This document shows, one piece after another, positions 7,639-16,291 of a stretch of 46,327 bases of DNA. Source of the stretch: Intestinibacter bartlettii (GTDB lineage Bacteria; Bacillota; Clostridia; Peptostreptococcales; Peptostreptococcaceae); the NCBI RefSeq assembly GCF_018917435.1, contig NZ_JAHLOQ010000027.1:1-46327 (forward strand). The letters run 5' to 3'. Position 1 is the first letter of the stretch. Each line of letters opens with the position of its first letter. The position numbers and the translations under genes were made by a program. The notes under the pieces were generated by a model, which was given only the letters and a program-made list of their open reading frames with translations, searched no databases and was not told the DNA's origin.

Positions 7639-8253
7639 CTATGCTGTAACAAGTCGTAGAGAACCTTTTGTGTGTGCCAAAAATAGATCAATTATTTTTC
7701 CACTAAGAGTAGATGCAATCATTGAATAGAAAATAGCGTCTGCTGATAAGTAGCTAAGAGATAATAAAAGGATTATCCCATCCATTAAAATATATACTTT
7801 TGTCATACTTAAAGATGTTTTCTTTGCAATTACTAATGCTAATGCATCATCTCCTCCTGATGAACATCCTGTGTTGACAATTATTCCACATCCAACTCCC
7901 ACGAAAACACCACCTAATATAGCATTAATTAAGTTATTGTTTATTGCAGGTAATATTGGACCAATACTTTCAAACATACCATATGTTACTGAAAATGCAA
8001 AAGATGCAAATAGTGAATACCAGAAAAATTCTTTTCCAAAGATTTTATAACCAAGTAATAATAAACTAAAATCAATTATTATACTTGCCATTGATGGATG
8101 TATACCAAATAAATTCTTTAGAAGTAGTAAAAATCCTAGTACTCCTCCTTCTGTAATATGATTTAAAAAATAAAAATTGTAAAATCCAAAAGATAGTACT
8201 ATTGTCCCCAATAATATAAATCCTATCTTTTCTATTGTCTGCCGACTACTCAT
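7639..8253 (-). CDS. YitT family membrane protein (DUF161 only)
   Basis: A 204-residue membrane protein with about five hydrophobic helices. It matches the DUF161 part of the YitT family: an early ITEGGVLGFLLLL segment, and NTGCSSGGDDALALVIAKKTSLSMTKVY, where the GGDD block is typical. Usual YitT proteins have ~280 residues and end in a cytosolic DUF2179 domain; this one stops at LRLVTA and lacks it. Function of the family is not known with certainty. The ATG is preceded by AAGGAGAAAGGTGG. The gene has its own terminator and probably its own promoter. Confidence 0.85.
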   Translation of the reverse strand: MSSRQTIEKIGFILLGTIVLSFGFYNFYFLNHITEGGVLGFLLLLKNLFGIHPSMASIIIDFSLLLLGYKIFGKEFFWYSLFASFAFSVTYGMFESIGPILPAINNNLINAILGGVFVGVGCGIIVNTGCSSGGDDALALVIAKKTSLSMTKVYILMDGIILLLSLSYLSADAIFYSMIASTLSGKIIDLFLAHTKGSLRLVTA

Positions 8254-8747
8254 TGTTATACCACCTTTCTCCTTCCAACCAGGAAATTTATTATAACTTA
8301 TTGTAATATTTTAATTTAGAAAAACTCTTAGATGTATTAAATATTACTCTGTAATTTTGTATCTTTTTTAAGATATATTTTGTTTTTCTAATTATCTATA
8401 TTTATATTATATATAATAAAATCCGATATGTATACCTCACTTTTGTAAACTTAAAATTATACAAAATTTTTTAATTTTTTTCAATGATTTTTTCGTTTTT
8501 TTTTATATTTTTAAATACACTCAAATAAAACCTAGTATTTTCAATGGATTAAACATTATCTTTTTATTAAAAAGTTTAGATTAACTACTTTTCAAATTTA
8601 GTATTTATAAATTTGTGTTTATATTAATTTTTTATTAGTTTACAAATACTATCCTAATTTTTCAGCTTATATGGTTATAATATATATAATTTAGTAAGTT
8701 ATTATGTTATTATTGTTAAAGTAAATTTATTTGAAAGAGGTACTACT
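8254..8747. other. Divergent intergenic region, YitT-like and DEAD-box genes
   Basis: Long AT-rich region holding the promoters of two divergent genes. A TATAAT at about 8676 could serve the helicase gene, but I see no convincing -35 at proper spacing. The helicase mRNA may have a 5' untranslated region of some 60 bases. No small gene or known riboswitch recognised. Confidence 0.4.
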
Positions 8748-9863
8748 ATGAATTTTAAAGATTTAAAAATAAGCGATGAATTAATAGATACACTTAAGAA
8801 AAATGGTATTAAAACTCCAACCCCTATCCAAGAAGAAAGTATACTTCATATAAAAAATAATAAGGATATACTTGCACAATCTCAAACTGGTACAGGAAAA
8901 ACACTTGCTTTTTTAATACCTATTTTTGATACTATTTCTTCAAAAAATCAAAATATACAAGCTCTTATATTAGCACCTACAAGAGAACTTGCTATACAAA
9001 TATATAATGAAGCAGAAAAACTAAACAAAGATAAAAATATAAACATATTAGCTGCTTACGGTGGAAAAGATATAAAATCACAACTTAATAAATTAAAAAG
9101 AAACATACAATTAGTTATAGCTACTCCTGGTCGTCTTTTAGACCACTTAGACAGAAAATCAATTGATTTAAGCAAATTAAATACACTTGTACTTGATGAA
9201 GCTGACCAGATGATACTTATGGGATTCAAAAATGAAATCGAAGCTATCATAAAAGAGACTAATAAAAAACGTCAAACTCTTTGTTTCTCTGCAACACTTG
9301 ATTCACAAGTTAAGAAACTAGCTTATAGATATATGAAAGACCCAGTTGAAGTAACTATAAAATCTAAGGAAATAACTTTAGATACTATTAAACAAGAAGT
9401 TGTTGAAACTACTGATAGACATAAACAAGAAGCTTTATGCAAAGTTTTAGATGAAGATAATCCATTTATGGCAATTATATTCTGTAGAACAAAAAGAAGA
9501 GTTGATGCATTAGACGAAGCATTAGCAGTAAAAGGATACAACTGTGAAAAGTTACATAGTGATATTCCACAAGCAAAACGTGAAAGAATTATAAAATCAT
9601 TTAGAAAAGCTGATTTACAATACTTAATAGCAACTGATGTTGCATCTAGAGGACTTGATATCACAGGAATTACACATATATACAACTACGATATTCCAGA
9701 AACAAGTGAGGATTATATCCACAGAATTGGTAGAACTGGTAGAATTGGAAATGACGGATATACATGTATGTTTGTCGATCCTAAAAATACTAAAACACTT
9801 GAAAAAATTGAAAGTGAAATAAAATATGAAATTCCAAGAAGAATAGTTGAATTAGATAAATAA
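8748..9863 (+). CDS. DEAD-box ATP-dependent RNA helicase
   Basis: Unwinds or remodels RNA with ATP. All helicase motifs are present in order: Q motif (FKDLKISDELID, TPIQEES), I AQSQTGTGKT, Ia PTRELA, Ib TPGR, II DEAD, III SAT, IV IIFCRTKRR, V ATDVASRGLD, VI HRIGRTGRIG. At 371 residues it is a minimal two-domain core: it stops about 40 residues after motif VI and lacks the C-terminal RNA-binding or basic tail of CshA/DbpA. It is thus closest to short CshB/RhlE-like proteins, likely in ribosome assembly or mRNA turnover. GAAAGAGGT precedes the ATG. Confidence 0.93.
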   Translation: MNFKDLKISDELIDTLKKNGIKTPTPIQEESILHIKNNKDILAQSQTGTGKTLAFLIPIFDTISSKNQNIQALILAPTRELAIQIYNEAEKLNKDKNINILAAYGGKDIKSQLNKLKRNIQLVIATPGRLLDHLDRKSIDLSKLNTLVLDEADQMILMGFKNEIEAIIKETNKKRQTLCFSATLDSQVKKLAYRYMKDPVEVTIKSKEITLDTIKQEVVETTDRHKQEALCKVLDEDNPFMAIIFCRTKRRVDALDEALAVKGYNCEKLHSDIPQAKRERIIKSFRKADLQYLIATDVASRGLDITGITHIYNYDIPETSEDYIHRIGRTGRIGNDGYTCMFVDPKNTKTLEKIESEIKYEIPRRIVELDK

Positions 9864-9911
9864 TAAAAAACTCCTTTTAGTATAAAATTTCTATATTAAA
9901 AGGAGTTTTTA
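9864..9911. terminator. Bidirectional terminator, helicase / HAD genes
   Basis: A long stem (aaaaaactccttttagtata with its near-complement ending at 9910) between the convergent helicase and HAD genes. A/T runs flank both sides, so it can work in either direction. Confidence 0.85.
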
Positions 9912-9955
9912 TTATTTATATGTATTTTTTGAAGTTTTTTAGAATAATGATTTCT

Positions 9956-10591
9956 TTACAATTCTAATAAATCTTCTATTTTTTCGATTTTATATTGATA
10001 TTTATCTACATTTCCAAATCCATAACTAGCAAATACAAATTCAAGCCCTGCATCTTTTGTTGCATTAGCATCTCCTTGAGTATCTCCTACATAAACTGGA
10101 TTTTTCAATTTATTTCTCTTTGTAATTAATTTAATATTATCAGATTTAACTATTTCTGGACTCTTTGGACACTCATGATCCTCAAAGTATTTATTTAATT
10201 TATAGTAATCTAAAAATGTTTCGATATATCCAGGTTGACAATTACTTACTATAAATAATCTATATTTTTTAGAAAGTTTATCAAGAGTATTCTCTAAATT
10301 ATCAAATAGTTTTGCACCATGTTTTGATAAATATGATATTTCATTTTGGCCACATCTGTCTAAGATTTCTACTCTCTTTTGTTTAGGTAGTTCTGGATAT
10401 AAGATATCTTCTATTTCATCTATAGTTTTACCCATTAAATCATTTACTTCATCAAAAGTAATGCTTTTTCTTTTATAATTATATTCCCCCATTATTTCAC
10501 TCCATGCACTTGCAACTTCTTTTCTTGAATCCCATAGAGTTCCATCTAAATCAAATATTATACTATCTACATTATTAAATTTCTTTGTCAT
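9956..10591 (-). CDS. HAD-superfamily hydrolase (phosphoglycolate phosphatase-like)
   Basis: A 211-residue haloacid dehalogenase-type phosphatase with an alpha-helical cap. Motif I is DLDGTLWDS (nucleophile Asp and acid Asp), motif II is IVSNCQ, motif III a Lys in KSPEIVK, motif IV GDTQGDANATKDAG. Substrate is unknown; similar proteins are called phosphoglycolate phosphatase or pyrophosphatase PpaX-like. I chose ATG 10591 because GGGAGAAAG lies eight bases upstream, rather than an upstream ATG 12 codons away. It converges with the helicase gene. Confidence 0.85.
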   Translation of the reverse strand: MTKKFNNVDSIIFDLDGTLWDSRKEVASAWSEIMGEYNYKRKSITFDEVNDLMGKTIDEIEDILYPELPKQKRVEILDRCGQNEISYLSKHGAKLFDNLENTLDKLSKKYRLFIVSNCQPGYIETFLDYYKLNKYFEDHECPKSPEIVKSDNIKLITKRNKLKNPVYVGDTQGDANATKDAGLEFVFASYGFGNVDKYQYKIEKIEDLLEL

Positions 10592-10708
10592 ATCACTTTC
10601 TCCCATTTTATTTTTTAACAACAACATACATCACCCTAATAATACCAATAAATGGATAATATATTCAAGGGTAATTTGCATAAAAAATAAATTTCATATT
10701 AACTGTAT

Positions 10709-11146
10709 TTATATTATTTTTAGAATTAGCTTTTCTAGATTTTCTTTAAATATAATATTTTGTGATTTATCTCTTTTTTTTGGACCTTTTAATCTTACTC
10801 CACTATTTCTCATTTTTTTGGATATATATCTTGAATATAATAATTCATCTATATTTTCATCAGTATAAACCATACCACTTTGATTTATAGCATATGATTT
10901 TTTACTAAGTACTAAAGATGCAAGTCCATAATCTTGAGTTATTACGATATCACCTTTTTGTATATTATTTAAAATAGCAAAATCAACTGCATCTACGCCT
11001 TTAGACACAATTACTACTTCTACATTTTTTTGATTAAAATTATGTGCAGTATCACAAAAAATTATAGACTCTATATTAAATTTTTCTGCTATTTCTATAC
11101 TGTCCTTTACTACTGGACACCCATCTGCATCTATTAAAATTCTCAT
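10709..11146 (-). CDS. UPF0178 (YaiI/YqxD) family protein
   Basis: A 145-residue protein matching UPF0178 over its whole length: the start MRILIDADGCPVV, SKGVDAVDFAI, GDIVITQDYGLASL, and the LKGPKKR segment near the C-terminus. The acidic residues D7, D9 and those in DAVDF resemble a PIN-like metal site, so a nuclease role has been suggested for the family but is not established. AAAGGAGG precedes the ATG at ideal spacing. It lies downstream of the ABC transporter terminator, so it is probably separately transcribed. Confidence 0.9.
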   Translation of the reverse strand: MRILIDADGCPVVKDSIEIAEKFNIESIIFCDTAHNFNQKNVEVVIVSKGVDAVDFAILNNIQKGDIVITQDYGLASLVLSKKSYAINQSGMVYTDENIDELLYSRYISKKMRNSGVRLKGPKKRDKSQNIIFKENLEKLILKII

Positions 11147-11187
11147 AATATATCCTCCTTTATATTATTTCACAAGTATTTTAACAT

Positions 11188-11231
11188 AAAATAAAGGAGA
11201 TAATAGCCAACTGGCTATATCCCCTTTATTA
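11188..11231 (-). terminator. Intrinsic terminator of the ABC exporter operon
   Basis: An extended hairpin (aataaaggagataatagcc with ggctatatccccttatt-like arm) 16 bases past the ABC gene stop, followed on the minus strand by TTATTTTATG. The U-tract is interrupted, so moderately strong. Confidence 0.7.
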
Positions 11232-11246
11232 ATTAATTATATTATT

Positions 11247-13121
11247 TTATACTGCTTGATCTTCTTCTTCATCGTTTTCAAATTGAGAGTTATATAAATT
11301 AGTATAGAATCCATTTTGAGCTAATAACTCTTCATGAGTTCCTTGTTCTATTATATCTCCTTCATTTAAAACTAATATTAAGTCTGCATTTCTTATTGTA
11401 GATAATCTATGCGCTATTATGAAACTTGTTCTATTTTCCATTAGATTATCCATAGCTTTTTGAATTAATACTTCTGTTCTTGTATCGACTGAACTTGTAG
11501 CTTCGTCTAATATTAGTATTTCTGGATCTGCAAGTATTGCACGAGCTATAGTAAGTAATTGTTTTTGACCTTGTGAAACATTACTTGCCTCTTCATTTAA
11601 TACCATATCATATCCAGATGGTAAAGTTTTTATAAAGTGATCTACATGTGCTGCTTTAGCTGCTTCTTTTACTTGTTCGTCTGTAGCATCTAATTTTCCG
11701 TATTTTATATTATCTTTTATAGATCCGCTAAATAACCATGTATCTTGTAGAACCATACCAAAATGAGTTCTAAGTTCTTGTCTGTTGTAGTCTTTTATAT
11801 TTTTGCCATCTACATATATTGCACCACTATTTACATCGTAGAATCTCATAAGTAATTTAATTATCGTAGTTTTCCCAGCTCCTGTTGGCCCTACTATAGC
11901 TATTTTTTGTCCTGGTTTAACTTTAGCATTAAAGTCTTTTATTATTATTTTATTTTCATCATATCCAAATCTTACATGATCAAATACAACTTCTCCATCA
12001 TGTCTAGTAACTTTAACTGAATCATTTTCTGTTACTGGTTCTTCTTCTTCAGCTAAGAATTCAAATATTCTTTCAGCAGATGCAGCAGTTGATTGTAATT
12101 GGTTTGATATTTGTGCAATTTGGTTTAATGGTTGATTAAATTGTCTTACGTATTGGATAAATGATTGTATATCCCCAACTTCTATAGAATTTTTAATTAC
12201 TAAAAATCCTCCTAATATTGATATTAAAACATATCCTAAGTTACCAACAAAACTCATCAAAGGTTGCATTAAACCTGATAAGAATTGTGATTTCCAAGCT
12301 GATTGATATAATTTTTCGTTAGTTTTATCAAATTTCTCAATAGCATCATCTTGACCATTGAATGCTTGAACAACTAAGTGACCACCGTATAATTCTTCAA
12401 CTTGACCGTTTACATTTCCTAAAAATTCTTGTTGTTGTGCGAAGAATTTTTGAGATCTTTTTATTATCATTGATATAACAAACATTCCAATTGGTATAAT
12501 TACAAGTGCTGCAACTGTCATTGTTACACTTATAGTAAGCATCATTATAAATACACCAACTAAAGTTGTTACTGCTGTTATTATTTGAGTTAAACTTTGG
12601 TTTAAACTTTGTGCTAAAGTATCTATATCATTTGTGAATCTAGATAATACTTCACCATTAGTAGTTTTATCGAAATAACTCATTGGTAATCTATTTATCT
12701 TTTTAGAAAGTTCATCTCTTAAATTATAAGCTAACTTTTGAGATATTCCACTCATTATGAACCCTTGTATAAAAGATAATATAGCACTTATTACATATAA
12801 GCCTACTAATGTTAATAATATTATTTTTATCTTATCAAAATCTATACCATTTCCACCAGATATTTTACCGACTAATCCGTTAAATATCTCTGTTGTTGCT
12901 TTTCCTAAAACTTTAGGTCCTATTACTGAGAATGCAACACTTCCTACAGCAAATATAAATACTGCTATGATAGCATAAGTATACTTACCTAAGTAAGACA
13001 TTAATTTTTTCATAGTACCCTTAAAGTCTTTTGCCTTTTCGCCAGGCATCATTCCACGGCCACGTCCCATAGGTCCGCGTCCTGGTCCTCTTCTAGGCCC
13101 TCTCATATTATCATTACTCAT
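11247..13121 (-). CDS. Heterodimeric ABC exporter, permease-ATPase subunit 2
   Basis: A 624-residue half-transporter: a cytosolic Arg/Gly/Pro-rich N-tail (1-25), six-helix membrane domain (~45-330), then an ATPase domain with Walker A GPTGAGKTT (411-419), Q-loop VLQDTW, Walker B LILDE (E540 intact) and switch His571. The signature motif is degenerate, VSQGQ (515-519). Paired with the upstream subunit, this gives one consensus site (this Walker A/B with the partner's VSGGQ) and one degenerate site, as known for TM287/288- and LmrCD-like heterodimers. Its ATG overlaps the partner's stop by eight bases with AAGGAGGAAC upstream, so translation is coupled. Likely a drug or lipid exporter. Confidence 0.93.
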   Translation of the reverse strand: MSNDNMRGPRRGPGRGPMGRGRGMMPGEKAKDFKGTMKKLMSYLGKYTYAIIAVFIFAVGSVAFSVIGPKVLGKATTEIFNGLVGKISGGNGIDFDKIKIILLTLVGLYVISAILSFIQGFIMSGISQKLAYNLRDELSKKINRLPMSYFDKTTNGEVLSRFTNDIDTLAQSLNQSLTQIITAVTTLVGVFIMMLTISVTMTVAALVIIPIGMFVISMIIKRSQKFFAQQQEFLGNVNGQVEELYGGHLVVQAFNGQDDAIEKFDKTNEKLYQSAWKSQFLSGLMQPLMSFVGNLGYVLISILGGFLVIKNSIEVGDIQSFIQYVRQFNQPLNQIAQISNQLQSTAASAERIFEFLAEEEEPVTENDSVKVTRHDGEVVFDHVRFGYDENKIIIKDFNAKVKPGQKIAIVGPTGAGKTTIIKLLMRFYDVNSGAIYVDGKNIKDYNRQELRTHFGMVLQDTWLFSGSIKDNIKYGKLDATDEQVKEAAKAAHVDHFIKTLPSGYDMVLNEEASNVSQGQKQLLTIARAILADPEILILDEATSSVDTRTEVLIQKAMDNLMENRTSFIIAHRLSTIRNADLILVLNEGDIIEQGTHEELLAQNGFYTNLYNSQFENDEEEDQAV

Positions 13122-15420
13122 TTTCTAGTTCCTCCTTTGAAAGTTGTGATAAAGCAATTTCTTTATATACTTCACAATTCTTTAGAAGTTGTTTATGATT
13201 TCCTATTCCAACAACTTTACCTTCATCAAGAACTACTATTTGCTCAGCATGAAGTATAGTACTTATTCTTTGAGCTACTATTAAAACAGTTGCATCTCCT
13301 GTTTCTTCTTTTAATGCTTTACGAAGTTTTGCATCTGTTTTAAAGTCAAGTGCAGAGAAACTATCGTCAAATATATATATTTCTGGTTCTTTTGCAATTG
13401 CTCTTGCAATAGATAATCTTTGTTTTTGACCACCAGATACGTTTGAACCACCTTGTGCTATTGGAGTTTCATATCTATCTGGTTTAGAATCTATAAACTC
13501 TGTAGCTTGAGCTACTCTTGATGCAGTTTCAACTACTTCTTCACTTGCAGTTTTATTTCCATATTTAATATTAGAATCTATTGTTCCACTAAATAATACA
13601 CCTTTTTGAGGAACATATCCTATTCTCTCTCTTAAATCATGTATTGAAGCATTTTTTACATTAACTCCATCTACTTTTATTTCGCCTTCTGTTACATCGT
13701 AAAATCTTGGTATTAAGTTTATTAAAGTTGATTTACCACTACCTGTACTACCTATAAATGCAGTAGTTTGACCTGGTTTTGCAGTAAATGAAATATCATG
13801 AAGGATTTTTTCATCAGCATCAGGATATTTAAATGATACATTTTTAAACTCTACTAAACCTTTTTTATCATTATCAAATTCTTCAACTTTATCAGCTTCT
13901 TTGATTGATATATCTGTTGTTAAAACTTCATCTATACGATTTGCAGATACTGCAGCTCTAGGCATCATAACTGAAATCATTGATATCATTAAGAATGACA
14001 TTACTATTTGCATAGTATATTGAATAAATGCCATCATATCCCCAACTTGTATAGTTCCTAAATCTACGTTTTTAGCTCCAACCCAAACTATTAATATTGA
14101 AATTAAGTTCATTATAAGCATCATAGCTGGCATCATACATGACATCATTCTATTTACAAACATATTTACCTTTGTTAAGTCTTTGTTTGCTACATCAAAT
14201 CTCTCTTCTTCAAATTTTTCGTTACTGAATGCACGAATAACCCCAAGACCTGTAAGTATTTCCCTTGTTACTAAGTTTAATCTATCTACTAAGTTTTGTA
14301 GTATTTTAAATTTAGGCATTACAACTGTGAACATTACTAATACTATACCAAAGACACATACTACTCCAAGAGCTATAATCCAACTCATTGAAAGGTTTGT
14401 ATTTAAGGCTTTTATAATACCTCCGATAGCCATGAACGGTGCAAAGAATACCATTCTAAGCATCATAACCATCATTTGTTGTATTTGTTGTATGTCATTA
14501 GTACTACGAGTTATAAGTGATGCAGTTGAAAATTCACTAATTTCTTTTTTAGAGAAATTCATTACCTTTTTAAATGTCATAGCACGTAAGTTTTTACCTA
14601 ATGTAGCAGCAACTCTAGCAGCTATAAATCCAACTGTAACAGAACATATAACACTTATTATTGTTAGACCTATCATCTTTAACCCTGTCATAAATATATA
14701 ATTCATTTGAAGGCTATCTGTATCAACACCTATTGCTGTATATTCAGCTTTTACAAAAGTTATTGCACCTTGATCTAACATTGCCTCTGGAAGATTAACA
14801 AATTGATCATCCATCTTAGATAACATTTCTTCTTTTTGTTCTTTAGGCATTGCATTAATATATGCAAACATATCAAGATTTCCATCAGCATCCATGAATT
14901 TGGCCATCTGACTCATATCCATATTTGCTTGATTAGCTGCCATATTATTTTGGCCCATCATTTTAGACATCATAGAGTCAGTAAGTTTATTTCCTTCTGA
15001 GCTATTTTCTAAGTTATATACTATTAGCATTGGTTTTGCTAATATATCGCTAAGTTTTTCTATAGTATCTTTATCTTTAGTATTTAATACATATAAAGAT
15101 TCATTTTTTATTATTGGATATTCTTCTTTATAATTATTAAATTCTTCCGTACTTAAATTGTCCTTATTAACTAACTTGTAGTTATCTAGAACTTTTTTCT
15201 TGTCACTATCATTCATAAAAGTAGTTAGTTTATCCATTTCACTTTCTCTGATAGCTTTTATTGTGGCATTTTCTATACCTGATTGTTGTATACCAACGTT
15301 TACTATATTTGAAGTATATGTTGGTAATGATAATTCTGTAGTAGCTTGTAGTCCCAATAATATTAATATTGTAAAAATAGCTACCCAAGATTGTTTCAAA
15401 TACTTAAATAATTTTGTCAT
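13114..15420 (-). CDS. Heterodimeric ABC exporter, permease-ATPase subunit 1
   Basis: A 768-residue half-transporter. Helix 1 (~12-34) is followed by an insertion of about 190 residues (~45-235) before helix 2, predicted to be outside the cell and rich in Met at 149-177. The ATPase domain has Walker A GSTGSGKST (557-565), signature VSGGQ (661-665) and Walker B IYIFDD, where the catalytic Glu is Asp686; the switch His is Gln717. Those two changes mark the degenerate-site subunit of heterodimeric exporters. Operon order is marR, this gene, then the partner. The first gene starts 65 bases after marR with no terminator between. Confidence 0.92.
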   Translation of the reverse strand: MTKLFKYLKQSWVAIFTILILLGLQATTELSLPTYTSNIVNVGIQQSGIENATIKAIRESEMDKLTTFMNDSDKKKVLDNYKLVNKDNLSTEEFNNYKEEYPIIKNESLYVLNTKDKDTIEKLSDILAKPMLIVYNLENSSEGNKLTDSMMSKMMGQNNMAANQANMDMSQMAKFMDADGNLDMFAYINAMPKEQKEEMLSKMDDQFVNLPEAMLDQGAITFVKAEYTAIGVDTDSLQMNYIFMTGLKMIGLTIISVICSVTVGFIAARVAATLGKNLRAMTFKKVMNFSKKEISEFSTASLITRSTNDIQQIQQMMVMMLRMVFFAPFMAIGGIIKALNTNLSMSWIIALGVVCVFGIVLVMFTVVMPKFKILQNLVDRLNLVTREILTGLGVIRAFSNEKFEEERFDVANKDLTKVNMFVNRMMSCMMPAMMLIMNLISILIVWVGAKNVDLGTIQVGDMMAFIQYTMQIVMSFLMISMISVMMPRAAVSANRIDEVLTTDISIKEADKVEEFDNDKKGLVEFKNVSFKYPDADEKILHDISFTAKPGQTTAFIGSTGSGKSTLINLIPRFYDVTEGEIKVDGVNVKNASIHDLRERIGYVPQKGVLFSGTIDSNIKYGNKTASEEVVETASRVAQATEFIDSKPDRYETPIAQGGSNVSGGQKQRLSIARAIAKEPEIYIFDDSFSALDFKTDAKLRKALKEETGDATVLIVAQRISTILHAEQIVVLDEGKVVGIGNHKQLLKNCEVYKEIALSQLSKEELENE

Positions 15421-15484
15421 AGCAAATCCTTTCTTTTTAATGATTTTCGTATTTTTATATTAACAGCTATATATGTAATATATA

Positions 15485-15943
15485 TTAACTGTCTTTTAAA
15501 TCATCCATAATATCAGATAATTTATTTAATAATTTTATAAATGTTTTCATGTCTTCTTCACCCATTTCATGTATTACCCTATTTGTGTAATCCACCATTT
15601 GTTGGTGATGTTTTTTTAATAATTCTTCGCCTTTTTCTGTCAAATCTATATAAGTTACTCTTCTGTCTTTTTTGTCTGATAATCTATTTATATATCCTTT
15701 ATCTTCTAGATTATTTAACATCTTTGAAGTTGCTGGTTTTTTCATAAATAGACATTTTCCTATGTCAGAAGTTTTAACTCCTATAGAATTTTCATCATTT
15801 CTTTGCTTTAATTTGTGTATTGTTCTCAATGCCATAAATTCACCGGCATATATATCTTTTAACTTGAAATTGCCATGTGATTGTTTTTTTAATTTCAATA
15901 CTGCTTCAAAAAGTTCTTTATTTACTTCGTTATTACAACACAA
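15485..15943 (-). CDS. MarR family transcriptional regulator
   Basis: A winged-helix repressor of the MarR family. The recognition region reads VKTSDIGKCLFMKKPATSKMLNNLEDKGYI followed by the wing RLSDKKDRRVTYIDLTEKGEELL. It sits first in the operon with the two ABC exporter genes, so it most likely represses them and itself and is released by an exported compound. The start is uncertain: TTG 15943 has AAAGGGAG nine bases upstream and is my choice (152 residues); ATG 15952 touches that site; TTG 15991 has no ribosome binding site. The inverted repeat at 15998-16036 overlaps the promoter and fits its operator. Confidence 0.85.
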   Translation of the reverse strand: MCCNNEVNKELFEAVLKLKKQSHGNFKLKDIYAGEFMALRTIHKLKQRNDENSIGVKTSDIGKCLFMKKPATSKMLNNLEDKGYINRLSDKKDRRVTYIDLTEKGEELLKKHHQQMVDYTNRVIHEMGEEDMKTFIKLLNKLSDIMDDLKDS

Positions 15944-15997
15944 TCTTTTCATCTCCCTTTGATTTCTAAAATCAATTTTTTCTTTAGTCAATATTTT

Positions 15998-16036
15998 CTA
16001 TAATAAATAGTTTCCTTATTCAACTATTTATTATAG
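15998..16036. promoter_or_regulatory. Inverted-repeat operator of the MarR operon
   Basis: Perfect 15-bp inverted repeat: CTATAATAAATAGTT (15998-16012) and its complement (16022-16036) with a 9-base spacer. One arm contains the promoter -10 box and the other covers the early transcribed region. Size and place are as expected for MarR autoregulation. Confidence 0.7.
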
Positions 16037-16057
16037 CAACTTTTTCATTTTTGTCAA
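16030..16057 (-). promoter_or_regulatory. Promoter of the marR-ABC operon
   Basis: Minus strand TTGACA (16057-16052), 16-base spacer, TATAAT (16035-16030): both boxes match consensus. The -10 lies within the operator repeat. Confidence 0.75.
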
Positions 16058-16213
16058 TTTTATTATGCTTACTTTCCAGTAATATTATTATTTGCATATT
16101 TGACATTTTTTTATCATATTTTTAATATCTATCATGTGTATTAAGCAATTTTTTCTATATTAATTTATATTTTTAAGTAAATATACATATTTCTCACGTT
16201 AAATATTAAATTT

Positions 16214-16244
16214 TTGTGCAAAATTTTATTTTTATAGCTATAAT
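16214..16244 (+). promoter_or_regulatory. Possible promoter of the 242-residue unknown gene
   Basis: TATAAT at 16239-16244 with TTGTGC at 16214-16219, 19-base spacer. The -10 is perfect but spacing is long; weak call. Confidence 0.35.
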
Positions 16245-16291
16245 TAATTATGTACATATTTAATTATTTTTATTTCACAGGGGGTATAACT

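Noticed and set aside
9637-9822. Alternative-frame open frame inside the DEAD-box helicase gene
   Set aside because: Overlaps helicase motifs V and VI in another frame and has no binding site.
14183-14701. Plus-strand open frame of 172 codons opposite the ABC exporter subunit
   Set aside because: Antisense to a clear membrane domain; hydrophobic only because the complement of helix codons is; no binding site.
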